Of a stretch of 64,000 nucleotides of DNA, positions 41,103 through 52,313 are shown one piece after another. The notes beneath the pieces were generated by a model. It worked only from the letters and a program-made list of their open reading frames with translations. It had not been told where the DNA came from and searched no databases. Position numbers and translations under genes: made by a program. The stretch is from Rhodococcus gordoniae (GTDB taxonomy: Bacteria > Actinomycetota > Actinomycetes > Mycobacteriales > Mycobacteriaceae), in assembly GCF_001646655.1 (NCBI RefSeq), contig NZ_LPZN01000013.1:1-64000 (forward strand), in the 5' to 3' direction. Within the stretch, counting starts at the first letter, position 1. Each line of letters opens with the position of its first letter.

Positions 41103-41288
41103 CTGTATTCGTTCACCGTCCCTCTCGACCGTCCATTGTGCCCGCTCCCGACACCACCCCGTCCGACGAGCCGGGCCCGCCGGGAGCGACACCGGATGTT
41201 CACCGACCCGACCTGGACCGGTCCACTGATTCCGGGTGCGATTCGGGAGCATCCGTGGTCCACTGTTCCCAGTCTTTTCGGAGGTCGT

Positions 41289-41918
41289 ATGAAGCACAGC
41301 AGCAGCTCGCATCGACAACTCCCGCCCGCGGACGCCCCTGCAGGGGTGCCGGGGGCCACCACACTGCGCGTGGTGCACGACAGCACCGCGACGGTACCCG
41401 ACTGGTTGAAACGTCGAGTGTTGCTGCTCAACGCCACCTACGAGCCGCTCACCGCCCTGCCCGCTCGCAGAGCCGTGGTCCTGATGGCCGGGGGCAAGGC
41501 CGATACCGTGCACGACGATCCGCTCGCCCCGCTCGTGCGGTCGGCCGAATGGTCCGTGCAACTGCCGTCCGTGATCCGTCTGCGCAGCTACGTGCGCGTT
41601 CCGTATCACGCGCGGGTGCCGCTCACCCGGGCCGCGCTCATGCACCGCGACCGGAACCGGTGTGCCTACTGCGGGGGCAAGGCCGAGACGATCGATCACG
41701 TCGTGCCGCGCAGCCGCGGCGGCGAGCACACCTGGGAGAACTGCGTCGCATGCTGCGCGCCGTGCAACCACCGCAAGGCCGACAAGCTGCTCACCGAACT
41801 CGGATGGGACCTGCGGGTGGTGCCGAACCCGCCGAAGGGCCGGCACTGGCGCCTGCTCGCCACCCTGCCCGAGTTGCACCCCACCTGGCTGCCCTATCTG
41901 GGGGAGGGTGCGGCCTGA
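41289..41918 (+). CDS. HNH endonuclease, Rv2469c-like
   Basis: The 209-residue protein has a C-terminal HNH nuclease motif: [19 protein letters not shown], then [16 protein letters not shown], so two CxxC pairs hold zinc and the His-Asn-His triad is complete. ATG 41289 follows GGAGG by five bases. It is a widespread chromosomal actinobacterial HNH protein, not linked here to a mobile element or restriction system. Function is unknown. Confidence 0.88.
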   Translation: MKHSSSSHRQLPPADAPAGVPGATTLRVVHDSTATVPDWLKRRVLLLNATYEPLTALPARRAVVLMAGGKADTVHDDPLAPLVRSAEWSVQLPSVIRLRSYVRVPYHARVPLTRAALMHRDRNRCAYCGGKAETIDHVVPRSRGGEHTWENCVACCAPCNHRKADKLLTELGWDLRVVPNPPKGRHWRLLATLPELHPTWLPYLGEGAA

Positions 41919-41966
41919 TCGGGGTCGTTCTCCGGGGCGTATGAGGCCTTTCGGGCTCGGCTGGGC

Positions 41967-41972
41967 TAACGT
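41967..41972 (+). promoter_or_regulatory. -10 element for leaderless ctaJ-like gene
   Basis: TAACGT ends six bases before GTG 41979, with no ribosome binding site between them. Confidence 0.45.
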
Positions 41973-41978
41973 TTGGCT

Positions 41979-42251
41979 GTGAGCATTCTCGAGACAACCC
42001 TGATCTTCGTCGGCATCCCGCTGCTGATCGTCTTGGTCTTCGGTGGGCTGTCCTTCGTCATGAGCAAGTACCCGGGCTCCACGCCGTCGGACGACCCGTA
42101 CACGCTCGACCGGAAATGGGAGCACGAGCCGTTCCTGTGGACCGCGACCGACGAATCGACCCATCCCTGGAAATACCCGCATCATGGTCACGGTCATGCC
42201 GCTCTGACCTCGGCGGAGCTGATCGGAGGTACCGCAAGTGGCAAGTGGTGA
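41979..42251 (+). CDS. ctaJ: Small single-pass membrane protein, probable aa3 oxidase subunit CtaJ
   Basis: The 90-residue protein has one membrane helix (residues 5-27, [19 protein letters not shown]) and a polar tail ending in a His-rich segment (PHHGHGH). Actinobacterial cytochrome III-IV supercomplexes contain a small subunit, CtaJ, of this design, encoded in mycobacteria next to the DUF5130 gene that also follows here. The name rests on that recalled context and the shape of the protein. GTG 41979 is the start. Confidence 0.65.
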   Translation: MSILETTLIFVGIPLLIVLVFGGLSFVMSKYPGSTPSDDPYTLDRKWEHEPFLWTATDESTHPWKYPHHGHGHAALTSAELIGGTASGKW

Positions 42252-42711
42252 CGTGATCCGGCGTCCGGCCGTCGCGCCGGAGAACCTGCCGCACGGTGCG
42301 GCACTCACCGCGAGCGGACGCATCTCCGCGGTGCGCGGTCTCGGGCAGGCCTTCACGGGTGCGCCGTTCAAGGACCGCGACCTCATCATCCTCGACGACA
42401 CGCTCACGCACGCCGTGCGGATCACCCATGTGCGCTTCACCGTGTACATCGGCGACGACGTGAATCCGGCCGCGGCGACCGACGCCCTGCTGCCGACGAC
42501 GCCGGATGCCGACAACTCGGTGCTCATCGCCGTCTTCCCGAACCAGCGGAGCATCGAGGTCCGCTCGGGCCGCACCGCCGCCGACCGCGCCACCGATCGT
42601 GTGCTGCAGCTCGGCATCACCGCGGCCGTGTCGTCCTTCGGTCAGGGGAATCTGCTCGACGGCATCACCAGCGCCGTCCGCGTCATCGCGAACGCCATGG
42701 TCGCTCCCTGA
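42238..42711 (+). CDS. DUF5130 protein, possible respiratory supercomplex-associated factor
   Basis: The 157-residue protein starts at GTG 42238, seven bases after GGAGGT, and overlaps the ctaJ-like gene by 14 bases, so the two are translated together. It has a TPM-like alpha/beta fold pattern with FTVYIGDD and the C-terminal [14 protein letters not shown]. The equivalent place in mycobacteria (Rv2468c) holds the protein I recall as supercomplex-associated factor PRSAF1. No signal peptide is seen. Confidence 0.75.
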   Translation: MASGDVIRRPAVAPENLPHGAALTASGRISAVRGLGQAFTGAPFKDRDLIILDDTLTHAVRITHVRFTVYIGDDVNPAAATDALLPTTPDADNSVLIAVFPNQRSIEVRSGRTAADRATDRVLQLGITAAVSSFGQGNLLDGITSAVRVIANAMVAP

Positions 42712-42729
42712 TCCGGAGCCCACGACCAT

Positions 42730-42774
42730 CTGTGGCCCGCTGCCGCTCCGTGACGGAGAGGCAGCGGGCCACAG
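42730..42774. terminator. Terminator hairpin between DUF5130 gene and pepN
   Basis: Arms 42730-42744 and 42760-42774 pair perfectly over 15 bp, extended inward by CTCCG/CGGAG after one mismatch, with a TGA loop. It lies between convergent genes and can serve both. Confidence 0.75.
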
Positions 42775-42795
42775 TCGTTCGGTGAGGTCGGTGCG

Positions 42796-45378
<2,583 letters not shown>

Positions 45379-45441
45379 GGGAGAACTCCTTCTCACGACG
45401 GAATGTCGGTCGGCGTCCATCCCATCATGATCGGCGGACCC

Positions 45442-46683
45442 TCACGGAGCGACGTCGGACAACGGCACCGTGGTATCCGCCAGACGGTCGGCGTCGACGG
45501 GTCGGCCGGAGGTGATGAGAGCGCGGATGTCGTCGCCGGCATCCCAGATGTTCACGTTCATCCCCGCCCGCACCCGATGCTCGTCGTCGAGCCAGAACGC
45601 GAGGAATTGCAGACCGGTGACGTCGCCGCGGGTGACCACTCGCGCATCGGGCGGAGCGAGCCCGACATATTCCATGCCGAGGTCGTACTGGTCGGTGAAG
45701 AAGTAAGGGAGCCGGTCGTAGGCTGCCTCGCGTCCGAGCATCGTCGCGGCCGCGACAGCCGGCTGGTTCAGGGCGTTCGCCCAGTGTTCGACCCGCACCC
45801 GGCTGCGAAGGAGCGGATGGTCCACCGACGCGATGTCGCCGACCGCCACGATGTCCGGATCGCTCGTGCGCAGCGACGCGTCGACGAGCACACCGTCGTC
45901 GACCGCGAGCCCGGCGTCGCGGGCGAGGTCGATGTTCGGTTGCGCCCCGACGGCGACGAGCACGGCGTCGGCGGGCACCACACTGCCGTCGCCGAACCGG
46001 ATTCCGCTCGCGCGCCCGTCGTACGCGACGATCTCGCGCACCGAGGTGCTCGTGCGCAGATCGACGCCGTGTGCGCGGTGCAGGTCGGCGAAGACCGCTC
46101 CCATCTCCTCACCGAGTGCCCCGAGCAGCGGCTGCTTCGCGGACTCCGCGACCACCACGCCCGCACCACGGCCGCGGGCGTTCGCGGCGATCTCCATGCC
46201 GATCCATCCGGCCCCGATGACGGCCAGCCATCCCGCGTGGTCGGTCTCACCGTGGATCGCGGCGAGCAACGCATCGGAATCCTCGACGGTGCGCATGACG
46301 TACACGCGCTCGGCGTCGGCGCCGGGAATCGGGACCGTGCGGGGCGTCGAGCCCGTTGCGAGAGCGAGCTTGTCGTAGCGCAGCGTCGACCCGTCGGGCA
46401 GCGTCACGGTGTGGGCTGCCGGATCGATCGCGGTGACCTTCGTGCCGAGCAACAGTTCGACACGGTGATCGCGGTACCAGTCGCCGTCGTGCACCGTGAA
46501 GTCGGCAAGCTGCTTGCGTCCGGCGAAGTAGTCCTTCGACAAGGGTGGTCGCTCGTAGGGCAGATGCTCCTCCGCGCCGATGAGCAGGATGCGCCCGGGA
46601 CAGTCGCGGGCGCGCAGTTCCTCCGCCAGCCTGGCGCCGGCCAGACCCGCGCCGACGATCAGAAACGTTTCCTCACCCGACAT
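45442..46683 (-). CDS. FAD-dependent NAD(P)H-ferredoxin reductase
   Basis: The 413-residue protein belongs to the oxygenase-coupled ferredoxin reductase family. FAD motif IVGAGLAGARLAEELR is at the N-terminus, followed by ERPPLSKDYF, the NAD motif VIGAGWIGMEIAANAR and the C-terminal FAD motif VAVGDIAS. ATG 46683 follows GGAGG by eight bases. Such enzymes feed electrons to ferredoxins for P450s or dioxygenases; no ferredoxin or oxygenase lies beside it. The window's desaturase also needs a redox partner, but that link is speculation. pepN lies 63 bp downstream on the same strand. Confidence 0.88.
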   Translation of the reverse strand: MSGEETFLIVGAGLAGARLAEELRARDCPGRILLIGAEEHLPYERPPLSKDYFAGRKQLADFTVHDGDWYRDHRVELLLGTKVTAIDPAAHTVTLPDGSTLRYDKLALATGSTPRTVPIPGADAERVYVMRTVEDSDALLAAIHGETDHAGWLAVIGAGWIGMEIAANARGRGAGVVVAESAKQPLLGALGEEMGAVFADLHRAHGVDLRTSTSVREIVAYDGRASGIRFGDGSVVPADAVLVAVGAQPNIDLARDAGLAVDDGVLVDASLRTSDPDIVAVGDIASVDHPLLRSRVRVEHWANALNQPAVAAATMLGREAAYDRLPYFFTDQYDLGMEYVGLAPPDARVVTRGDVTGLQFLAFWLDDEHRVRAGMNVNIWDAGDDIRALITSGRPVDADRLADTTVPLSDVAP

Positions 46684-46845
46684 CGTGGTGCCTCCACTGA
46701 GATGCGTGCCGGACCTGCTTCCCGGGTCCGACGTTACGGGTACGGCACACCTTCCGGCCCGGTTCGGGAAGAATCGGCGACGGAGCCGTGTTGTACACCT
46801 TCGGTAGTTGCCCGGCTCCGTACCGAACTCTTGTGAGGAGATCTC

Positions 46846-47478
46846 TTGAGCGATCCGACTGTCGCGTCCGCGACCGGCAAGGACACCGCCGACTTCTGGT
46901 TCGATCCGCTGTGCCCGTGGTGCTGGATCACCTCGCGCTGGATCCTCGAGGTCACGAAGGTGCGCGATATCGAGGCGCGTTTCCACGTGATGAGCCTGGC
47001 CGTGCTCAACGAGGGTCGCGACCTGCCCGACGACTACGCCGAGTTGATGACGAAGGCGTGGGGCCCGGTGCGCGTGGCGATCGCCGCAGCGCAGAAGTAC
47101 GGCGACGACATCCTCTCCCCGCTGTACACCGCGATGGGCACCCGCATCCACAACGAGGGCAACAAGGACTTCGCGGACGTGATCGCCGCGTCGCTCGCCG
47201 AACTCGACCTCGATGCCTCGCTGGCCGAGGCCGCCGACAGTGACGCCTACGACGAGGCCCTGCGCACGAGCCACCACGCCGGCATGGACAAGGTGGGCCA
47301 GGACGTCGGTACCCCCACGATCCACGTCAACGGCATCGCCTTCTTCGGTCCCGTCCTGTCGAAGATCCCGCGCGGCGAAGAGGCCGGGAAGGTGTGGGAC
47401 GGCGTGGTCGCCCTCGCGTCCTACCCGCACTTCTTCGAACTCAAGCGCAGCCGCGACGAGGAGCCCGACTTCTCCTGA
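46846..47478 (+). CDS. Mycothiol-dependent nitroreductase/oxidoreductase, Rv2466c family
   Basis: The 210-residue thioredoxin-fold protein has the CPWC active site at residues 23-26 and a DsbA-like helical insert; GTPTIHVNG carries the cis-Pro loop. Rv2466c uses mycothiol to reduce nitro compounds and protects against oxidants. The start is TTG 46846 after GAGGAG. It is divergent from the ferredoxin reductase, 162 bp away, and followed by a GNAT gene. Its presence supports an actinobacterium that makes mycothiol. Confidence 0.88.
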   Translation: MSDPTVASATGKDTADFWFDPLCPWCWITSRWILEVTKVRDIEARFHVMSLAVLNEGRDLPDDYAELMTKAWGPVRVAIAAAQKYGDDILSPLYTAMGTRIHNEGNKDFADVIAASLAELDLDASLAEAADSDAYDEALRTSHHAGMDKVGQDVGTPTIHVNGIAFFGPVLSKIPRGEEAGKVWDGVVALASYPHFFELKRSRDEEPDFS

Positions 47479-47501
47479 CCGGGTGTGGCCGTGGCGCTCG
47501 G

Positions 47502-47507
47502 TAGAGT
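47502..47507 (+). promoter_or_regulatory. -10 element for leaderless GNAT gene
   Basis: TAGAGT ends eight bases before GTG 47516, and no ribosome binding site precedes the start. Confidence 0.4.
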
Positions 47508-47515
47508 GCCACGGC

Positions 47516-48103
47516 GTGTCGAACGAACATGTGGTCCGGCCGGCGACGGTGCGCGATATCGAACAGGCGACGGCAACGCTCGGACGAGCGTTCCGCGACT
47601 ATCCGTTCACCCGCTACACCGTCGACGGACGCGACCACGAGGCCCGCGTCCGCGACCTGCAGGGGCTCTACCTCACCGAGATCGGCATGCGGTGCGGCAG
47701 GGTGTGGGTCTCCGACGACGTCGACGCGGTGGCCGTGTGGACGACGCCCCGTTCCACCGGGCTCGAGGAGGCGTTCGCCTCCGTCGCCGATCGGGTGACC
47801 GAACTGCGCGGCGATCGTGCCCGCGCCGCCGAACTCGCCGAGCAGGCCACCGCAGGACTGCAGCCGAGCGAACCCGTGTGGTTCCTGGCCACGGTAGGCG
47901 TCGATCCCGCCTCGCAGGGACGCGGCCTGGGACGGGCCGTCCTCGAACCCGGACTCCGCGCGGCCGAGGAACACGGGGCCGCGGCCTGCCTGGAGACCTC
48001 GTCGGAAGCGAACGTCGCCCTCTACGAACGTCTCGGCTTCGTCGTCACCGGTGTCGTCGAGCTGCCGGACGACGGCCCGAGGGTCTGGGCGATGCGCCGC
48101 TGA
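47516..48103 (+). CDS. GNAT-family N-acetyltransferase
   Basis: The 195-residue protein has the acetyl-CoA-binding motif A (VGVDPASQGRGLGRAVLEPGL, with QGRGLG as the pyrophosphate loop) and motif B (LETSSEANVALYERLGF). The N-terminus fits a single GNAT domain. It resembles acetyltransferases that modify small amines or antibiotics, but the substrate cannot be told. GTG 47516 was chosen from the conserved VRPATVRDIEQ beginning near residue 6. Confidence 0.85.
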   Translation: MSNEHVVRPATVRDIEQATATLGRAFRDYPFTRYTVDGRDHEARVRDLQGLYLTEIGMRCGRVWVSDDVDAVAVWTTPRSTGLEEAFASVADRVTELRGDRARAAELAEQATAGLQPSEPVWFLATVGVDPASQGRGLGRAVLEPGLRAAEEHGAAACLETSSEANVALYERLGFVVTGVVELPDDGPRVWAMRR

Positions 48104-48109
48104 CCCGGG

Positions 48110-48132
48110 GGCGGGGGACGCTACGCCCCGCC
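48110..48132 (+). terminator. Probable terminator after the GNAT gene
   Basis: GGCGGGG (48110-48116) pairs with CCCCGCC (48126-48132) around a nine-base loop, seven bases after the stop codon. No T-run follows. Confidence 0.45.
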
Positions 48133-48293
48133 GAGAACAACGGGTTGGAGTACGCGCCGAGTCGGGTGCGGTACGAGGCCGGTTACGGCGCCGAGTTCCA
48201 GCACGAGTCGACGAGCTTCGGCCTCCGTGGCGCCCACCGGCGTGACACCCGGTGCGACGGCAGTGGGTGTGCAGGGATGTGTCGGGCTCTCGT

Positions 48294-48299
48294 TAGACT
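48294..48299 (+). promoter_or_regulatory. -10 element for leaderless rpiB
   Basis: TAGACT ends seven bases before ATG 48307, and the bases between carry no ribosome binding site. Confidence 0.45.
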
Positions 48300-48306
48300 T
48301 CTGGCC

Positions 48307-48786
48307 ATGCGCGTTTACCTGGGAGCCGACCATGCGGGCTTCGAACGGAAGAATGAGATCGTCGAGCACCTGAAGAAGAACGGCCACGAGCCGATCGACT
48401 GCGGTGCGTTCGAGTACGACGCTCTCGACGACTACCCGGCCTTCTGCATCGAGGCCGCACGGCGCACCGTCGCCGACGAAGGAAGCCTCGGCATCGTGCT
48501 CGGCGGCAGCGGTAACGGTGAGCAGATCGCCGCCAACAAGGTGCCGGGCGCCCGTTGCGCCCTGGCCTGGAGCGTCGACACCGCCAAGCTCGCGCGCGAG
48601 CACAACAACGCGCAGCTCATCGGCATCGGCGGCCGCATGCACACCCTCGAGGAGACCCTCGCGATCGTCGACGCATTCCTGTCGGCCGAGTGGTCGGACG
48701 AGGAGCGTCACCAGCGCCGCATCGACATCCTCGCCGAGTACGAGAAGACCGGCCGAGCACCGGCAGTGCCCGGCGCGCCTGCCTGA
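48307..48786 (+). CDS. rpiB: Ribose-5-phosphate isomerase B
   Basis: The 159-residue RpiB/LacA-type isomerase interconverts ribose 5-phosphate and ribulose 5-phosphate. It begins MRVYLGADHAGFERKN, with the phosphate-binding GADHAG, and has the active-site loop GGSGNGEQ and the His/Arg residues in GGRMHTLEE. It lacks the Cys of E. coli RpiB at the base position, as in M. tuberculosis RpiB, which uses Glu in GSGNGE. The next gene starts three bases after its stop, so the two are co-transcribed, as with Rv2465c-Rv2464c. Confidence 0.94.
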   Translation: MRVYLGADHAGFERKNEIVEHLKKNGHEPIDCGAFEYDALDDYPAFCIEAARRTVADEGSLGIVLGGSGNGEQIAANKVPGARCALAWSVDTAKLAREHNNAQLIGIGGRMHTLEETLAIVDAFLSAEWSDEERHQRRIDILAEYEKTGRAPAVPGAPA

Positions 48787-48789
48787 TCC

Positions 48790-49587
48790 GTGCCCGAGGG
48801 ACACATCCTGCACCGGCTCGCCCGGCTGCACCACGAGTGGTACTCGGGTGCGCCGGTGCGGGTGTCCAGTCCACAGGGGCGGTTCGCCGACGGCGCCGCA
48901 GCGGTGGACGGGCGCGTGCTGACCCACGCGGACGCGTGGGGGAAGCATCTCTTCCACCACTACGAGGGCGGTCTCGCCGTCCACGTGCATCTCGGCATCT
49001 ACGGGGAGTTCACCGACCGGGAGTTGCCGCTCGGCGAACCGGTCGGACAGGTGCGGATGCGGATGATCGGCGCACGCCACGGCAGCGACCTGCGCGGTCC
49101 GGCGGCGTGCGAGATACTCACCCCGGGCGAGGCCGAGGCGATCGAGGCGAGACTCGGCCCCGACCCGCTGCGTTCCGACGCCGATCCCGAACGGGCGTGG
49201 CGCCGGATCGGTAGGTCGCGCACCGCGATCGGGGCGTTGCTCATGAACCAGGCGGTGATCGCCGGGGTGGGCAACGTGTACCGGGCCGAAGTGCTGTTCC
49301 GCCACGGCATTCATCCCGAACGTCCGGGAGACGAGTTGTCCCGCACCGAGTTCGATGCGATCTGGGAGGATCTCGTCGAGTTGATGAACGTCGGCGTGAA
49401 GCACGGGCGCATGCACGTCGTTCGACCCGAACACGACCACGGGGCACCGGCCTACGCCAGGAACAGGCCCCGGACGTACGTCTATCGGCGCGCCGGTGAA
49501 CCCTGCCGTATCTGCGGGACGCCCGTGCTGCATTCGGTGATGCAGGCGCGGAACCTGTTCTGGTGCCCGGTCTGTCAGCCGCGCTGA
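48790..49587 (+). CDS. nei: Fpg/Nei-family DNA glycosylase (endonuclease VIII type)
   Basis: The 265-residue bifunctional glycosylase has the N-terminal PEGH (catalytic Pro2 and Glu3 once Met is removed), the helix-two-turn-helix LLMNQAVIAGVGNVYRAE and a C-terminal zinc finger CRICG...CPVCQ. It removes oxidised bases such as 5-hydroxycytosine and cuts the strand at the resulting site. GTG 48790 is fixed by the need for Pro at residue 2. It matches Rv2464c in context. Confidence 0.92.
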   Translation: MPEGHILHRLARLHHEWYSGAPVRVSSPQGRFADGAAAVDGRVLTHADAWGKHLFHHYEGGLAVHVHLGIYGEFTDRELPLGEPVGQVRMRMIGARHGSDLRGPAACEILTPGEAEAIEARLGPDPLRSDADPERAWRRIGRSRTAIGALLMNQAVIAGVGNVYRAEVLFRHGIHPERPGDELSRTEFDAIWEDLVELMNVGVKHGRMHVVRPEHDHGAPAYARNRPRTYVYRRAGEPCRICGTPVLHSVMQARNLFWCPVCQPR

Positions 49588-49606
49588 ATCAGGATCGGGA
49601 TTCGTG

Positions 49607-49623
49607 GCCGGGCAGGGCCCGGC
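49607..49623. terminator. Hairpin between convergent nei and the Gly/Asp-rich protein gene
   Basis: GCCGGGC (49607-49613) and GCCCGGC (49617-49623) pair around a three-base loop in the 40-bp gap between convergent stops. Confidence 0.45.
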
Positions 49624-49627
49624 TCAC

Positions 49628-50410
49628 TCAGAAGTCGAACCCGCCGAAATCGAATCCGCCGCCGTCTCCACCGCCGAACTCGCCCCCGCCGAGATCCTCA
49701 CCGCCGCCGACGTCGTCGCCTCCTCCGTACTCGTCACCACCGCTGTAATCGGTGTCCGCCGACGGGTCGCCCGCACCGGATTCGAACGCCTGCGCGTCGT
49801 AGGGGACACCGGCCATCCCGGCGAACATCGAGGAGAAGAGCAGCATGGAGCCGACGCCCCACGCACCCGCGACGAGGGCCGGCTTCCACCACGGTTCCGA
49901 ATACCAGCCCGCGGGAACGGGCCGCCCCGCGACGCGACCGCCCGGATAGTAGTTCGGCGTCGCCGAGGACGGCGACGGCGATGCGGCGATCGTGCGGCCC
50001 TCGAAGTCGACGGTGCGCTTCTCGGTGACCTCACCCGCGGATTTCTGACCGTCGAGCGTCGGGATCTCCGGGCCCGGATCCATGCCCATCGCCAGGCGTG
50101 CCGCCCGGATGTAGTACAGACCCTCGAGGGCGGTCTGCTTCGCGAGGCGTGCCTGCATCGGTGTGTTCGCCTGCTCGATCTGGGAGCCGGCGGCGGTGAA
50201 CCGTTCGGAGGCGTCCGCAAGTGCCTGACGCGAGGCGTCGTCGGTGCCGGTCAGATTGTAGATCTGGCCGCCGAGGCGCTCGATGGCCTGCCGCGCGTCG
50301 GCTCTGGCGTCGTCGAGGGTGTCGGTCCGGTGACGAGTGGTGCCCTTCTGGGCGCGGGAGACGAAGTAGACCACGGCGCCGACGGCGGCGACGATGAGCA
50401 GAAGTTCCAC
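49628..50410 (-). CDS. Membrane-anchored protein with Gly/Asp-rich C-terminal tail, unknown function
   Basis: The 260-residue protein starts at GTG 50410 after GGAAGGA. Residues 2-17 form a membrane helix (ELLLIVAAVGAVVYFVS). A predicted helical domain of about 100 residues follows. A second hydrophobic stretch near residue 180 (PALVAGAWGVGSMLLFSSMF) precedes a low-complexity tail of about 45 residues made of GGGD and GGG(E/F) units and ending FDFGGFDF. The tail resembles disordered, condensate-prone segments. Sequence does not match a family I can name. Confidence 0.75.
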   Translation of the reverse strand: MELLLIVAAVGAVVYFVSRAQKGTTRHRTDTLDDARADARQAIERLGGQIYNLTGTDDASRQALADASERFTAAGSQIEQANTPMQARLAKQTALEGLYYIRAARLAMGMDPGPEIPTLDGQKSAGEVTEKRTVDFEGRTIAASPSPSSATPNYYPGGRVAGRPVPAGWYSEPWWKPALVAGAWGVGSMLLFSSMFAGMAGVPYDAQAFESGAGDPSADTDYSGGDEYGGGDDVGGGEDLGGGEFGGGDGGGFDFGGFDF

Positions 50411-50466
50411 GGCCGATCCTTCCGGTCGGGGGATGGTCCTGTCCTCCAGCGTACCGACGGGAAGAC

Positions 50467-51606
50467 TCACTCCCCGAGGACCGCGCGCAATCCGTCCTGC
50501 AGGCACGAGTCGAACGAATCACGATCGGGGACGGCGATGGGATCCACGGCCAGGCCCATGCAGCAGGTGTCGCGATAGGACATCGCCGACACGGTGAGCA
50601 TCGCGCCGTCGGCCGCGCCGAAGCCGTAGTACCGTTCGATCTTCGCACCACCCACGTAGAGCGGTGCGTGGGAGCCGGGAAGGGTGGACACCACTACGTC
50701 CCCGGGGCCGACGGCGATGCCGGATTCCGTCGAGGCCCCGGCGGAGGACGCCGCCGGACTCCCGGCGGAGGGCGGGAACGAGACGTCGATCCGTCGCATG
50801 AGGTCGACCGTATCCAGTGCGTGGAGGTCTGCCGCGTCCTCGGGGGTCATGGAGATCGCTCCACCCTCCGGTCCCGGGACGACGACGCGCAGGCCGTCCA
50901 TCGTGCGTCCGTGCCGCCGTCGGTATTCGCTGTATGCGAGGAGCATCGCCGCGGTGAAACCGCTCGGGACACGACAGCCCGCACGTTCGCAGGCGCGTCG
51001 CAATGCGGCGAGATCCGCGTCGAGTACGTGCAACCGCGGAGGGCGGGGCGCGGGCTCCTCGGCGCGGTCACCGGTACGTCCGAGCAGGGCGTTGATCAAT
51101 CCGGTGCTCAGCGAGGTGAACACGTGCGCCGCGGTGCGGAACGATTCGGCACCCTGCTCGGAGACCGACCTCGCCCATGACAACATCGAGTCGGCCTGCC
51201 CGGACGCCGGCGTGGAGCCGAGGTGCCGGAGGCGGATCACGAGTGCCGATTGGCCGCCGTCCAGGCCGTCGAGCAGGGTCAGTTCCCAGCGGGGGTGCCG
51301 GAGACCGGAAGGGTCGGGCGCCGAGCGGGCGTAGGCGAGCACTTCCTCGAAACTCGCCGGGGCGGACAGCGCGACCCGGTCGAGATGCCACGGCGGATCC
51401 GAGTCGGGATGTCCGGCGCGACGCGGCGGGTCGAGGCCGAACGGAAGTTCCACCACCCGGTGCCGGAAGCCGGGCGACTCGTGATTGCCGGGCGCGAGCA
51501 CCGCGGCGACCCGATCCCAGTCGGGGGTGGCATCGAGAAGGACCGCGGCGACGACGGAGGAACCCGGGGAGTGGGCCCGCGCGCGGTCGTCGGGGGTGTC
51601 CTTCAC
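50467..51606 (-). CDS. Degenerate wax ester synthase/diacylglycerol acyltransferase-like protein
   Basis: The 379-residue protein follows the WS/DGAT layout: a WELTLLDGLDGG segment before the catalytic site and a C-terminal half with VVSTLPGSHAPLYVGGAKI and a final CCMGLAVD segment. Where active members have HHxxxDG it reads RHLGSTPASG (residues 127-136), so the first His and the Asp are lost. It probably cannot make wax esters or triacylglycerol. GTG 51606 is given as start; an in-frame ATG at 51717 is possible. It is the last of a minus-strand group after the alcohol dehydrogenase and an unknown gene. Confidence 0.7.
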   Translation of the reverse strand: MKDTPDDRARAHSPGSSVVAAVLLDATPDWDRVAAVLAPGNHESPGFRHRVVELPFGLDPPRRAGHPDSDPPWHLDRVALSAPASFEEVLAYARSAPDPSGLRHPRWELTLLDGLDGGQSALVIRLRHLGSTPASGQADSMLSWARSVSEQGAESFRTAAHVFTSLSTGLINALLGRTGDRAEEPAPRPPRLHVLDADLAALRRACERAGCRVPSGFTAAMLLAYSEYRRRHGRTMDGLRVVVPGPEGGAISMTPEDAADLHALDTVDLMRRIDVSFPPSAGSPAASSAGASTESGIAVGPGDVVVSTLPGSHAPLYVGGAKIERYYGFGAADGAMLTVSAMSYRDTCCMGLAVDPIAVPDRDSFDSCLQDGLRAVLGE

Positions 51607-51725
51607 ATGAGGGACCGTCTCACATCGTGATCGTCGGACACCTGCGCTTTGCTCTCGCTTTGCACTATCGAGTCGAAAAGGTGACACGTCGTTGCCGGCT
51701 TCGGAGTCGTCCCACATGCAGGCCG

Positions 51726-52301
51726 TCACGTCCGCGCACGACCTCTCCACCGGCCCACGGCCACCGCCCCCAGTCCGGCTGCGGCGATCCACGGTGCCCC
51801 CGAGACGAGCGGGTCGAGCCACTGATGGTTGACGTCGGCACGCGAACCGCGGCGCCTCGACGCCCCGCCGTGCGCGGTGATCTCCGCCCGGAGTCCGCTT
51901 TCGGTCACCGGATTGTCGGGCCGGCCCTGCATCAGGGCGCGGACGCGGCTCTCGGCGACGTCGATGCGGTCGGCGCCGATCAGGAGCAGCCAGTGCGCGG
52001 CCCGGCCTTCGCTGTACCGGCGGTAGGCGTGCCTGCGAACGGCACCGGACAGTCCTTTCAGCGGTGCCGTGGTGCCGAACACCGGCGTGACGAAGGCGTG
52101 CTCGATGGAGCGCTCGCGGTTCTCGTAGCCCGGTTGGCGTTCGGGGAAATCCCAGTGCGCGCCGGTGGCTTCGGGAGCGAACCGTTCCTTCGGGACGGAC
52201 GGGCGGTCGCGCGGATCCAGGTCGACTCCCCATCCGGGAATGCGAGCGCGCAACCGATCGGGACTCTCGGGGGGTTCGGGCTTGTCTGCGGTGTAGGCCA
52301 T
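51726..52301 (-). CDS. Conserved protein with C-terminal membrane segment, unknown function
   Basis: The 191-residue protein starts at ATG 52301 just 12 bp after the alcohol dehydrogenase stop. The N-terminal 60 residues are Pro- and Arg-rich; the middle (AVRRHAYRRYSEGRAAHWLLLIGADRID, in part) is helical. A hydrophobic stretch close to the C-terminus (APWIAAAGLGAVAVG) could cross the membrane. No domain was recognised. The close spacing with the dehydrogenase suggests an operon. Confidence 0.7.
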   Translation of the reverse strand: MAYTADKPEPPESPDRLRARIPGWGVDLDPRDRPSVPKERFAPEATGAHWDFPERQPGYENRERSIEHAFVTPVFGTTAPLKGLSGAVRRHAYRRYSEGRAAHWLLLIGADRIDVAESRVRALMQGRPDNPVTESGLRAEITAHGGASRRRGSRADVNHQWLDPLVSGAPWIAAAGLGAVAVGRWRGRART

Positions 52302-52313
52302 GGCGGATCCTCC

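Noticed and set aside
41289-41918. HNH nuclease as part of a mobile intron or defence system
   Set aside because: It sits in the same place as Rv2469c among housekeeping genes, with no methylase, transposase or intron features nearby.
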